Positions 8,470 through 17,409 of a stretch of 64,000 nucleotides of DNA are shown one piece after another. Below the pieces are notes generated by a model. The model had not been told where the DNA came from and ran no database searches. It saw nothing but the letters and a program-made list of their open reading frames with translations. The stretch's first letter is position 1. Each line of letters starts with the position of its first letter. Made by a program: the position numbers and the translations under genes. Origin of the DNA: Saccharothrix sp. Lineage in GTDB: Bacteria; Actinomycetota; Actinomycetes; Mycobacteriales; Pseudonocardiaceae. The stretch lies in NCBI RefSeq assembly GCF_031180885.1, contig NZ_JAPSLK010000010.1, forward strand, positions 1 to 64,000, in the 5' to 3' direction.

Positions 8470-10956
8470 TCATGGGGCAGAGGCCCTTCCGGAGATCGAT
8501 CCGAAGGGCGGCATGCCTAGGTCGGTGGCGGTGGATGCCCGTTGGAGGGTGGCATCGACTTGGGCCAGTTTGTCTTTGACACCGCTGTAGCTGACTTGGA
8601 GTCCTTCGACTTCACCGTGCCAGCCTTCCCGTTTGGCCTCGATGATGCGGGCCTCCAGATTGTCGCGGATCTCTTCCAACCTGGCACGTTGCGCGGGGTC
8701 CGGCCGCAGGAGCGAGCACCTCACACAAGCGTGTTCATGGACGCAGGGTGATCCGAAGCGCGCAGGTCCCTACTGACACTTTCCTTTTCTCGAAGTGAGC
8801 GAGGAAGGATTCCCATTCCTCGTCGGTCGGGGTCCGGTATTCCTCGCTCGGCCTGGTAGCCCGGCGGCGGGCGATGAACGCTCGATGCGCTTCGATCGTC
8901 TCGGCGGGATAGACGGCTTTGTAGCCCATGGTGGTGTCGATCGTCTTGTGCCCGCAGATGACCTGAGCGATATGCGGCGGCAACCCGTTCATGATGTGTT
9001 CATGATGGCGTCTGTGACGAAGATCCTTCGGAAGTCGTGGGCTTGGAACATCAGTGGGTTGCCGGTGGCGTCGGTAAGCCCTGTCGCCGCGAGCGCGGTG
9101 ATGAGCAGCTTGCGGATGGCTGAGGGGGTGAACGCGCGGCGCTCGTTACCGATGCCTCGCTGGAACAGCAGCGGCATCGGTGGGTGCCAGATCTTCTCCC
9201 GGATGTCGTGGGAGACCACCAGCGGGACAGGCCGTTCGGGGGTGCGCAACCGCTGGACGATGGCGCTGAGGACGTCAGCCAGTTCGGGGCTGACCAGCAG
9301 CAGCCGTTCGGTGTCAGTCTTGGACGGGGCGATCTGCAGCAGCGGCACCAGTTCACCGGTGCTGGGCAATTGGTATTCGGTGATGCTGTGGTGGCTGAGT
9401 TCGAGCAGTTCCTCGCAGCGAATGCCGGTCAGCCTCAGAACTTCGATGGTGGCGAACGCCCAGAATGCCTCCTCGTCCTCATAGGACAGATTACGTCGCC
9501 TGCCGGTGATGACGTCCTCGGCCCAGACAAGGCGACCGATGGCCTTGGGGGCGACGGCCCGTCGCAGTGTCCCGTCGGTGCTGTCAATGACCTCGCCCCG
9601 TTCGGTGGCTTGTGCTGCGGCCAGGAGGCGCGCGGCGGCGAGGCGCCGGTCGTTGGCGGTGCGCACCAGCACGGGCAGGACGGGCAGCCGCTCACGGGTG
9701 CGTTGATCCATGCGGGCCTTGCGGTGCTTGCGCTCCTTGGCTTTCTGGACCTCGTCGTCGCTGATCGGGCAGGGCGCGACCCACGGCCCCCAGCGGGCTG
9801 GGTCCTCGACGGCCCAGTGCGCGATGTCGAGATAGAGCGCCCGGACGCGCATCAGCTCGTCCTTGGCGTTCAGACGAGGGGTCGACACCTCGATCCGGTC
9901 GCCGGCCGCGTTGGTCGTGGCGCGTTTGACCGTGCTCAGCTCGTCCTTCCAGGCGCGGACGACCGCGGGTGGGAGCCGCAGGGAGTCGATGCCGGGCGCG
10001 AGGGCCTCGACGCGGGCCCAGAACAGCCCGGCCAGTGTCCGCGAGATGGCGTCCAGGCTGACCAAGTCCAGTGATGGTTGGCGCTCCCGCAGGTAGTCGA
10101 CAAGCAGGTCCCGGATTGGCCGGCACTGTATGCGATACCGGTCGACCAACTGCTCGATCGTCAACTTCCCGCCGGCCAGGCCGAACGCGCGGATGCTGTG
10201 CGGCGCGCCCCCAGGGAGGACACCCAGGGCGCGCAGCCGTAGGTAGAAGTCGACTTTCTTCTGTCCGCCGCGGGTATGGACGCGTCGCATCGTCTCGACC
10301 AGTTCGACGCAGTCGCCGACGGTGATGTCGGTGATGGTGCCGCCCTTGCAGGCCAGGATCGTGGCGATCCGGGTCGTCGCGATTTTCGCGTCGCCCTGGG
10401 AGCTGGCCGGTTCGGCGGCGGCCAGCTCTGCCAGCCTTGCGAACCCGGCCGGATCCCTGACCTGCGCCATTACCGAAGCCAGATATCGATGGGTGCGGGT
10501 GAGCATCCATGGCAGGCCGGGGCGAATGACGTCGCCGCAGATCAGCATCAGCAGGCCGGACGGCAGGTCCGTGGAGTCGTAGGACACCGCTCCGCCGTGC
10601 GCTGCCAGCCACTTCATCGGCAGCTCGATCCATCCCGCTCCGGGGTGCTCATCGGCGCCGCTGGCCAGCCAGCGGTCCTGCCAGGTGTCGCCCGGGAAGG
10701 TTGACAGCCAGCGCAGCAATTTGGTCGCTCCGCGCCGTCGCGCAGCCTGGGTGCCATTCGCTGCAGCAGCGAAGGGCGCAGCGGTCAACCGCTGCTGCAC
10801 CTGCTCGGCCGTCGCCGCAGTGTGTGGCCACCGTTTCTCGGCCGATCGTGGCGGAAACTCGGTGCGCAGCTGACGGTTCCGCAATCGCTGCTCGGCGGCG
10901 ACCAAGGTGACTGCGGGCAGCGGTTTGCGGGTGCTGTGCTTAACGAGGGAGGTCAC
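8470..10956 (-). pseudogene. Tyrosine recombinase, broken by two frameshifts
   Basis: A long actinobacterial site-specific recombinase starting at GTG 10956, sharing GTGA with the upstream recombinase after GGAGGACGCT. The first frame (655 residues) carries the catalytic Arg in LTGIRCEELLEL and the H-x-x-R box as HDFRR, then stops at 8989. The frame resumes at 8992 with GLPPHIAQVICGHKTIDTTM and the catalytic Tyr in MGYKAVYP, separated by an 11-nt near-tandem duplication. A second shift near 8757 splits off the Cys/His tail (CVHEHACVRCSLLRPDPAQR) and a coiled-coil-like end that stops at 8470. Since Arg/His and Tyr are in different frames, the product should be inactive unless both shifts are corrected. 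Confidence 0.8.
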
Positions 10957-12221
10957 AGCGTCCTCCCGAACAGCACGCTCAACGCCTGCGGGTCGTAGCC
11001 TGGCGCCGGCGGTGGGGGCACCGGCTTCTCGCGCTGTTCGGCGGCGCGGGCGTGATGGGCCAGGACACCGGCGATCACCTCGCCCCTGTTGGGCGTGAGG
11101 TAGATCTCGGTGGTGGACAGGTGCGCGTGGCCCATGACGAGCTGCACGTCGCTGAGCGTCAGTTGCGGGTCGCGGGCCATTCTCGCCGCCGCGCTGTGCC
11201 GCAAGTCGTGCAAGGTCCAGTCCGACCCGAGTACGGCGTTGGCGCGCTCGAACATTTGGTGGGCGGCGTGGTAGTTCAACGGCCGCCGCGGTCGGCGCAA
11301 CGTCCACCACACCGGTTGGATCCGGCCCCGGGGGATCTGACCGTGCAACTCCTCCTGATACAAGCGCAACCACACGAACGCGTCCGCCGAGGCCGCGACC
11401 TGCTGGACGGCCCGGCTTCCCTTGCGCACCACGGTGATCAACTGTTGGCCAGGGTCGATGTCGCACTGCCGCGTCCCCAGCAGCTCGGATGCGCGCACTC
11501 CGGTCGAGATCCAGAACGCCACCAGCGCCCGGTCCCGGTTGGACGGCAGCGCGGCGAACAGTTCGTTGAACAGCTGGTCGGGAATCGCACGGGGAATCCG
11601 CTGCGGCACCTTCGGCCGATAGCGTCCCACCCGCTCGCGCGCCCACCCGTCCATCGGGTTGTGATGCGCGTGCGCGCGCCGCGACTTGCGGGACAAGTCG
11701 AGCGGAAACGGGTTCAAAATCGGGCCGGTGCCCGCGTCCCGGTGGAAGTCGTAGAAGCCACGCAGCACCGTCTCGCTGTGCGCCACAGTCGCCGGCGCGT
11801 ACCGATCTCCCAACACGGGCTTGCCGGTGACCGGATTCGGCGCTCCTGCAACGGACACGTTGCCGCTTCCGGCGTCGCTGCGACCGCTCACGAGACGACG
11901 CTGCTTCACCGTCTGCTGTATCCAGCAACTGAAATCGCGAGCCTCCAACCGGGACGCCCGATCCCAGACGACATTCACCGCGCGCAGGAATCGCCACCAC
12001 CGCAACAAGTCCATGCCATACGAGCGCAGTGTTGCCGCCGACCGCCCTGCCGCCGACAGCTCCCGCAGGAACACGGCCACCGGCTCGACCACCCCGCCAT
12101 CGGCGTCCACCAGACGGTACGGCTCCGTGTCGTCGCCGGTCGACACCAGACGACCTGTGCAGGGCACCCTCAAACTCGCAAGACCGCGAGTGTTCTCCTC
12201 CGAGTTGATCACGGCGGGCAA
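10953..12221 (-). CDS. Tyrosine-type site-specific recombinase
   Basis: An integrase-family protein of up to 422 residues, apparently intact. Residues about 45-190 form the core-binding SAM-like domain; the catalytic domain holds Arg in STGVRASELLGTRQCD, the H-x-x-R box in LHDLRHSAAARM, and GHAHLSTTEIYL with the nucleophilic Tyr. The start is uncertain: TTG 12221 opens the frame, but GTG 12212 or a TTG near 12183 downstream of GGAGGAG are possible. It is translationally coupled to the second recombinase. Paired recombinases of this type are found in actinobacterial integrative elements; whether they move an element here is unknown. Confidence 0.85.
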   Translation of the reverse strand: MPAVINSEENTRGLASLRVPCTGRLVSTGDDTEPYRLVDADGGVVEPVAVFLRELSAAGRSAATLRSYGMDLLRWWRFLRAVNVVWDRASRLEARDFSCWIQQTVKQRRLVSGRSDAGSGNVSVAGAPNPVTGKPVLGDRYAPATVAHSETVLRGFYDFHRDAGTGPILNPFPLDLSRKSRRAHAHHNPMDGWARERVGRYRPKVPQRIPRAIPDQLFNELFAALPSNRDRALVAFWISTGVRASELLGTRQCDIDPGQQLITVVRKGSRAVQQVAASADAFVWLRLYQEELHGQIPRGRIQPVWWTLRRPRRPLNYHAAHQMFERANAVLGSDWTLHDLRHSAAARMARDPQLTLSDVQLVMGHAHLSTTEIYLTPNRGEVIAGVLAHHARAAEQREKPVPPPPAPGYDPQALSVLFGRTL

Positions 12222-12288
12222 GGTAGCGACACAGCTCGACCCAGGCCGCTTCGACCTGCCTAAACCCTGGGGTTAGTTCAGTCAACGG

Positions 12289-12531
12289 TGCATCCGCTGT
12301 CCGAGCCTGCGCCTGGACCCCCGTGCCCGGCCACGGCTGGTCGAGATCATCGCCAACCTGCGCGACCGCATCCAGGAGGCCCGCCTCAACGGCTGGCTCG
12401 GCGAAGTCCAAGGGCTCCGGACCAGCCTCGACGAAGCCGCCCGTAAACTCACCGCGCTCGACCGCATGGCCGACCGCGACACGCGGCAGAGTCCGGTGTC
12501 CCTGGGCATCCCGCTGATCACCAGGACTTGA
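12289..12531 (+). pseudogene. Inverted remnant of a recombinase C-terminal tail
   Basis: About 80 codons beginning CIRCPSLRLDPRARPRLVEI and ending before TGA at 12529-12531. They match the Cys/helical tail of the recombinase ending at 8470 (CVRCSLLRPDPAQRARLEEI), but on the opposite strand. The catalytic domain is absent. The two tails therefore bracket the recombinase pair in inverted orientation, which suggests a past insertion into a second recombinase gene or an inversion. Confidence 0.65.
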
Positions 12532-12644
12532 CGTCGCCTGCGATGCCCGACCGAGCGGTCCGAGCGAGCCTCGCAGGACCGGACCAGGTGGACAGGCGCG
12601 ATCGCGGCGATCGCCCGTGCCTGGTCGTTGGTGCCCGGCGGTGG

Positions 12645-12830
12645 TCAGCGGAAGGGCAGGATGATCCAGAGGGCGATGTAGATCAGGAACTGGGGGCCGG
12701 GCAGCAAGCAGGACACCACGAACAGCAGCCGCACCGTCCCGGGCTTCATCCCCCATCGCCGGGCCAGTCCGGCGCACATGCCGGCGATCCTGCGGTTGTC
12801 GCGTGGCCGGCTCAACGTCGAGCTCGTCAT
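12645..12830 (-). CDS. Small PspC-domain membrane protein
   Basis: A 61-residue protein consisting almost only of a PspC domain: a basic N-terminus with SRPRDNRRIAGMCAGLARRW, then GTVRLLFVVSCLLPGPQFLI and YIALWIILPF, giving two close membrane segments. ATG at 12830 follows GGAG at a good distance. PspC proteins take part in envelope-stress responses (phage-shock type). No PspA partner is adjacent, so a specific role cannot be assigned. Confidence 0.85.
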   Translation of the reverse strand: MTSSTLSRPRDNRRIAGMCAGLARRWGMKPGTVRLLFVVSCLLPGPQFLIYIALWIILPFR

Positions 12831-12916
12831 GTCGTCATCTCCGTCGTGGGTCGTGGGATGTCCGCGGTGCCACCCCCGCCGTGATCGGGGGCCGGGCGAG
12901 CCGGTTGCGATCGGGG

Positions 12917-13165
12917 TCAGCCGAGGTTGTCGGTGTCGAAGGTGTTGCAGCGGGCGGGGTCACCGGTCCGGTAGCCCGTGGTGCACCACTTCTGGCGTTG
13001 GGTGGAGGTGCCGTGGCTGAACCGGGTGGTGTCGATGCGGGCCGCCGCCGAGTTCGCGCTGGATGTAGTCGTCGCCGATGCGGGAGGCGGCGTCGAAGGC
13101 GTTGGCGATGTCCTGGTCGGTGACGCCGGGGATGAGGGTTTCGCCGGAGGCGGTGGTGTCCGCTT
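12917..13165 (-). pseudogene. Putative neutral zinc metallopeptidase, C-terminal remnant
   Basis: Two frames together reconstruct the end of a YpfJ-type neutral zinc metallopeptidase: GVTDQDIANAFDAASRIGDD in one frame, then after one extra C near 13043 FSHGTSTQRQKWCTTGYRTG and PARCNTF in another, stopping at 12917. The HExxH catalytic region is absent. This is a frameshifted fragment. Confidence 0.65.
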
Positions 13166-13383
13166 GGCGTGGTGCGGTCGGCGTGTGGTCAGTCCTGCGC
13201 GGTCGTGTAGCCGTTCTTGACGTTGGCGGGGTGCAGGTGCACGGGTTGCTTCTCGCGTTGGTGCGGGCGCGGGGGTTGAGGAACTCCACCAGGACGGCGA
13301 GAGGCGACGGGTCGTACGCGTAGCCCTTGGTACGCCTGGTGTCCTGCCCGGTGTCGTGTCGTGTGCCGGGTTGATTGTGGGGC

Positions 13384-13426
13384 GGCGCGGCAGGCAGTTG
13401 AGGGGGGAGTGGCCGCCTGCCGCGCC
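13384..13426 (-). terminator. Hairpin terminator downstream of glsB
   Basis: Perfect 12-bp arms (13384-13395 and 13415-13426, GGCGCGGCAGGC and its complement) with a 19-nt loop lie just after the stop of the minus-strand GlsB-type gene. As usual in high-GC actinobacteria there is no clear T-run. Confidence 0.55.
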
Positions 13427-13441
13427 GGTCCTGGGGGTGGG

Positions 13442-13711
13442 TCAGATCCGTTTGCGGCCGTACATGCCGGCGGCCAGGGCGACGCCGCCCGCGGCGAGGG
13501 CGACCTGGATGATGATCTCGATCCAGTCGATGCCGCGGGTGTCGCCGACGCCGAGGGCGTTGGCGATGAACGTGCCGATGATCGCGGCGATCACGCCGAT
13601 GAGCATGGTCAGCCAGATCGGGATGTTCTGCTTGCCGGGCACGACGAGCCTGCCCAGCGCGCCGATGATCAGACCCACGATCAGTGCGCTGATGATTCCG
13701 GAGACGGGCAT
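13442..13711 (-). CDS. GlsB/YeaQ/YmgE-family stress membrane protein
   Basis: An 89-residue transglycosylase-associated-type membrane protein. ATG 13711 is preferred over GTG 13717 because AAGGAGTGGAC precedes the ATG. It has three hydrophobic helices and the family pattern SGIISALIVGLIIGALGRLV and PGKQNIPIWLTMLIGVIAA, then DWIEIIIQVALAAGGVAL and a basic end. Members are induced by acid, oxidative and envelope stress. It precedes a hairpin and follows the Spo0M/CNNM operon on the same strand, but a 54-bp gap leaves co-transcription open. Confidence 0.9.
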   Translation of the reverse strand: MPVSGIISALIVGLIIGALGRLVVPGKQNIPIWLTMLIGVIAAIIGTFIANALGVGDTRGIDWIEIIIQVALAAGGVALAAGMYGRKRI

Positions 13712-13765
13712 GTCCACTCCTTGCGCGAGGTTGGGTGAGCCGCACTTACCCGATCGGCGACCGGG

Positions 13766-14869
13766 TTACTCCTCGAAGGCCATGTCCTCGCCGCCGCCCT
13801 CGTCGTCCCCGAACGCGTCGTCGAGGACCTCGCCGAGGATCATCCCGCCGACCACGCCCGCCGCCGCGCCGGCGACGACACCGCCCATGCCCGAACCCCG
13901 GTGATGACCGTGGTGGTCGTCGTAGTGGCCGCCGTGGTGCCCGTAGCCCGGCTGGCCGTAACCGGGCTGACCATAGGCGGGCTGGTGGCCGTAACCGGGC
14001 TGACCGTAACCGGGCTGACCGTAGCCGGGCTGGCCGCCGAAGGCGGGGTTGCCGTGCTGCGGGTGGCCCGCGCCGTGGCCGCCGAAGGCTCCGTGGCCGC
14101 CGCGTTCGGCGACCTGCGCCATCCACTGGTTGATCGCGCCCGCCCAGTCGGTGTTCATCGCGTCTTGGTGTGACACGTGGAAGCGGCCGAAGGCGTCCGA
14201 GCCGGAGGAGAACAGGCCGCCGCGCTTGTCGGCTTCCAGTACCACCACGAGTTCGTGGGGGTTGGTGACGAAGGTCAGCTCGACCTGGTTGATCCGGCCC
14301 GCGTACTGGCCGGGCGGGAAGAACTCGATCTCCTGGTAGAAGCCGAGTTCCTGGTTGACGCCGTGGATGCGGCCGGCCTCGACGTCGGCGGAGCGGAACT
14401 GGAAGCCGAGTTGCCCGAAGGCGTCGAGCACGCGGTCCTGCGAGGGCAGCGGGCCGACGAGGACGGGGTCGAGGTCGCCCTTGTCGGGGGCGCCGGAGAT
14501 GACCAGTTCGGTGCGGACGCCGACGGTCATGCCGGGCAGTTGCTGCCCGCCCACCGCGGTGATCGGCGTCTCCCACGGGATCGGCAGCTGGAACGGCACC
14601 GACATCGGCTGGCCGGCCGCCACGCGGACGCCCTGGGCGACGGCGACGCGCAGGAACTCCGACACGCCGCCGTATTCGTGGTCGCCGTGCTCGACCTCGA
14701 CGCGGGTGACCAGCGAGAGCACGATCTGGTCGATGTGGGCGTCGTTGCTGCCGCCCTGGATGCGCACCTGCCCGGTGATCACCTGGCCGGGCTGGGCGTG
14801 CGGGGTGTCCAGGACGGTGTCGACGGACGGGCCGCCGACGCCGAAGGCGCTGAGCATCCGTTTGAACAT
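13766..14869 (-). CDS. Spo0M-family (arrestin-like) protein, cassette copy 1
   Basis: A 367-residue sporulation-control Spo0M homologue. The first about 250 residues are the arrestin-like two-lobed beta fold (MFKRMLSAFGVGGPSVDTVL; QVRIQGGSNDAHIDQIVLSL; LTFVTNPHELVVVLEAD). A Gly/Tyr/Gln tail with tandem PGYGQ units (about 275-325) follows, then a hydrophobic glycine-rich segment GVVAGAAAGVVGGMILGEV and an acidic end. The tail and glycine-zipper segment extend beyond the core domain. The start overlaps the stop of the upstream CNNM gene (TGATG). A close paralogue is at 41474-42490. Spo0M affects sporulation and cell division in Bacillus; its role here is inferred to be envelope-related. Confidence 0.9.
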   Translation of the reverse strand: MFKRMLSAFGVGGPSVDTVLDTPHAQPGQVITGQVRIQGGSNDAHIDQIVLSLVTRVEVEHGDHEYGGVSEFLRVAVAQGVRVAAGQPMSVPFQLPIPWETPITAVGGQQLPGMTVGVRTELVISGAPDKGDLDPVLVGPLPSQDRVLDAFGQLGFQFRSADVEAGRIHGVNQELGFYQEIEFFPPGQYAGRINQVELTFVTNPHELVVVLEADKRGGLFSSGSDAFGRFHVSHQDAMNTDWAGAINQWMAQVAERGGHGAFGGHGAGHPQHGNPAFGGQPGYGQPGYGQPGYGHQPAYGQPGYGQPGYGHHGGHYDDHHGHHRGSGMGGVVAGAAAGVVGGMILGEVLDDAFGDDEGGGEDMAFEE

Positions 14870-15945
14870 CAGAGCTTCCTTCCGGAGGGTGCGGGTGTGC
14901 GGGTGGTGCGAAGCGGGGTGTCGGTCTCGTCCTCGAAGTCGCCGATCAGCTCTTCGAGGAGGTCTTCCAAGGCGGCGATTCCGATCACGCGGTCCTGTGC
15001 GTCGGACACCAACGCCAACTGGGCGCGCTCGGCGCGCATCGCGGTGACCGCGCTCGCCACCGGCATGGCGGCGGGCAGTGTCAGCACCGGGCCCATCATC
15101 TCGCGGGCGGTCCTGCGGTGGCCGGCTGCCGCGGCGCGCACGGCCTCGCGGATGTGGACCAGGCCGACGTAGTGGCCGTGCACGTCCATCACCGGGAACC
15201 GGGAACGTCCCGATTCGCGGCTGCGGCGTTCGACCGCGATCGCGCTGCTGTGCTCGGACACGCTCAACGCGTCCTCGATCGGCACCATCACCTGGGCCAG
15301 GGTGGTGTTCTGCACTTGGAGCATCCGGGTCAGCAGCCGCTGCTGCCCCTCGGGGATCAGGCCGTGCTCGGCGGACTGCCGCACCAGCATCCGCAGGTCC
15401 TCGGGCCGATGGGCCTGCGCCAGCTCGTCCTGCGGCTGCACCTTCATCAACCGCAGCAACGCGTTGGTGGTGCGGTTGAGGCCGCTGAGGACCCACCGCA
15501 CGGAGTGCGCGAACGCCCGGAACGGCAACGCCAGCAGCAGCGCGGAGCGCTCGGGGTGGGAGATCGCCCAGGACTTCGGGGCCATCTCGCCGACCACCAT
15601 GTGCAGGAACACCACCAGCACCAGGCTGAGGGTGAACGCGATCCCGTAGGACACCCTTGAGGGCAGGCCGACCGCGAGCAGCAGCGGATCGACCAGGTCG
15701 GCCACCGCCGGCTTGGCCAACGCACCCAGGCCCAGCGTGCACAGCGTGAGGCCCAGCTGCGCCCCGGCCAGCATCAGCGACAGCTCGCGGATTCCGGCCA
15801 CGGCCGCGCGGGCGGCACGACTGGTCTCGGCATCCTGTTCCAGGCGGTGCCGCTTGGCGGCGATCAGGGCGAACTCGGCTGCGACGAAGAACGCGTTGGC
15901 CACCAACAACACCAGGGAGATCAGCAACGACCAGGCGGTGCTCAT
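14869..15945 (-). CDS. CNNM/CorC-type transporter with CBS pair, second gene of cassette copy 1
   Basis: A 358-residue hemolysin-like protein. An N-terminal DUF21/CNNM membrane domain (LLISLVLLVANAFFVAAEFA; HMVVGEMAPKSWAISHPERS) covers about residues 1-190, then a CBS pair (about 205-330, VMVPIEDALSVSEH and SRFPVMDVHGHYVGLVHIRE). It ends with DLLEELIGDFEDETDTP and lacks the long CorC_HlyC tail of its partner. The start shares ATGA with the upstream gene. This family handles Mg2+ and other divalent metals at the membrane in other organisms; which ion here is unknown. The tandem of a short and a long CNNM protein suggests a heterodimer. Confidence 0.87.
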   Translation of the reverse strand: MSTAWSLLISLVLLVANAFFVAAEFALIAAKRHRLEQDAETSRAARAAVAGIRELSLMLAGAQLGLTLCTLGLGALAKPAVADLVDPLLLAVGLPSRVSYGIAFTLSLVLVVFLHMVVGEMAPKSWAISHPERSALLLALPFRAFAHSVRWVLSGLNRTTNALLRLMKVQPQDELAQAHRPEDLRMLVRQSAEHGLIPEGQQRLLTRMLQVQNTTLAQVMVPIEDALSVSEHSSAIAVERRSRESGRSRFPVMDVHGHYVGLVHIREAVRAAAAGHRRTAREMMGPVLTLPAAMPVASAVTAMRAERAQLALVSDAQDRVIGIAALEDLLEELIGDFEDETDTPLRTTRTPAPSGRKL

Positions 15946-17255
15946 CGGGCGTCCTCCCGTTCCGGGGTGCGGGTGGCGAGCAGGACGCTGTCGGGCACGT
16001 TGCGCGCGACCCCGGTGACCCGCAGCGACACCCCGTCCAGGGTGATCTCGTCGCCCACCCGCGCGATGCGCCCGAGCCTGCTGAGCACGAGCCCCGACAC
16101 GGTGTCGTAGGTGTCGTGCTCGGGCAGTTCCACGCCGGTGGCGTCGGCGATCTCGTCCACCCGCATCCGCCCCGGCACCCGCCACGTGCCTTCGCCCAGC
16201 GGTTCGATGACGTCCTCGACCGGATCGTCCTCGTCGTGGATCTCCCCGACCAGCTCCTCGGCCAGGTCCTCCAGCGACACCACGCCCGCGAAACCGCCGA
16301 ACTCGTCCACCACGCACGCCAACTGCCGCCGCTCGGCCCGCAGCCGTTCCAACACCGCGGGCAGCGGCAGCGAGGCGGGCACCACGAGAGCCGGCGAGGC
16401 GACCTCGCCGATCAGCACGTCCGCGCGCCGCTCCGGCTCCACGGTCAACACCTCCGCCAACCCGACCACGCCGCGCAGGTCGTCCAGGTCCTCGCCGAAG
16501 ACCGGGAAGCGGGAGTGGCCGGTGTCCAGCAGCTCCACCACCCGGACGACGGGCTCGTCGGCACGCACGGTGTGCACCATCACGCGCGGGGTCATGGCCT
16601 GCTCGGCCACCAGATCCCGGAAGCCCAGCCCGCGGTCCAGCAGCCGGGACAGCTCGGCGTCCAGATGGCCCCCGGCACCGGCGTCGGTGACGATCTGGCG
16701 CAGGTCCTCCGGCGTGGCGCCCTGCGGCAACTCCTCCACCGGCTCGATCCCGACCGCGCGCAGCAACCGGTTGGCCGCCGCGTCGAACAGCCGGATCACC
16801 GGCCCGGCGACCTTGAGGTAGGCCAGGGTGGAGGCGGACAGCGCCTTGGCCAGCGGCTCCGGCCGGGCGATGGCGAAGTTCTTGGGCAGCAGCTCGCCCA
16901 GCACCATCTGCACCACCGTGGCGAACACCAGCGCCACGGCCATCGACAGCGACACCGCCACCGCCGGGGACAAACCGGTCAACCCGAGCAGATCCGCCAG
17001 ACCGGTGCCCAGCAGCGGCTCGGCCACATAGCCGGCGAGCAGCGCGGTCACCGTGATGCCGAACTGCGCGCCGGAGAGCATGAACGACAACTTCTGCGTC
17101 ACCCGCAGGGCCCGCTCGGCGGCCTTGTCGCCGCCCTCGGCCATCTGTTGAAGCCGGCTCCGGTCCACCGCCATGTAGGCGAACTCCTGGGCCACGAAAT
17201 ACCCCGTGGCCACGGTGAGGGCCACGATCGCGAACAGGCCGGTGAAGATCAACAC
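15942..17255 (-). CDS. CNNM/CorC-type transporter, first gene of cassette copy 1
   Basis: A 437-residue hemolysin-family protein with GTG start at 17255 (VLIFTGLFAIVALTVATGYF). It has a DUF21/CNNM membrane domain to about residue 195 (MVLGELLPKNFAIARPEPLA), CBS pair about 210-335 (MTPRVMVHTVRADEPV; DEFGGFAGVVSLEDLAEELV) and a C-terminal CorC_HlyC domain from about 345 (DTYDTVSGLVLSRLGRI). It is the first gene of the operon CNNM-CNNM-Spo0M, transcribed away from the MerR gene at 17410. Orthologous order recurs at 39085-42490. Confidence 0.9.
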   Translation of the reverse strand: MLIFTGLFAIVALTVATGYFVAQEFAYMAVDRSRLQQMAEGGDKAAERALRVTQKLSFMLSGAQFGITVTALLAGYVAEPLLGTGLADLLGLTGLSPAVAVSLSMAVALVFATVVQMVLGELLPKNFAIARPEPLAKALSASTLAYLKVAGPVIRLFDAAANRLLRAVGIEPVEELPQGATPEDLRQIVTDAGAGGHLDAELSRLLDRGLGFRDLVAEQAMTPRVMVHTVRADEPVVRVVELLDTGHSRFPVFGEDLDDLRGVVGLAEVLTVEPERRADVLIGEVASPALVVPASLPLPAVLERLRAERRQLACVVDEFGGFAGVVSLEDLAEELVGEIHDEDDPVEDVIEPLGEGTWRVPGRMRVDEIADATGVELPEHDTYDTVSGLVLSRLGRIARVGDEITLDGVSLRVTGVARNVPDSVLLATRTPEREDAR

Positions 17256-17409
17256 GGCGCACCCGCCACACGCGGGGAAACTATGATCAGCCGGGTCGTC
17301 GCACCCGGCCGACTACTACAAGGCTCTATGTCTGCACCATCAGGCATGCTTCACAGTAGCACGCGGCACTGTACGGTTGACGGTGAGTGCCCCGGAAGAG
17401 GAGGTGGCA
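17256..17409. promoter_or_regulatory. Divergent MerR/CNNM control region, copy 1
   Basis: This 154-bp spacer between the divergent MerR and CNNM genes is clearly homologous to 38941-39084 of the inverted second cassette. Read toward the CNNM gene both have AACCGTACAGT, TGCCTGATGG, GACATAG and AGTCGGCCGGGT in the same order. A hairpin with 7-bp arms (17290-17296 and 17303-17309) sits in the CNNM leader. Conservation of a spacer between paralogous operons points to an autoregulatory operator and possibly a structured leader. Confidence 0.65.

Noticed and set aside
8270-8473. Second lanthipeptide precursor upstream of the FxLD methyltransferase
   Set aside because: Only one cysteine, no FxLD motif and a low-complexity tail; ribosome site is weak.
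8989-12777. A 1262-codon minus-strand open frame covering both recombinases
   Set aside because: Only the part from 10956 downward has recombinase motifs; the upstream 600 codons are an Arg/Gly-rich alternative frame of the intact recombinase gene at 10953-12221.
13930-14060. CRISPR-like or minisatellite array in imperfect repeats
   Set aside because: The repeats are in frame and encode the PGYGQ tail of Spo0M; there are no spacers of constant length.
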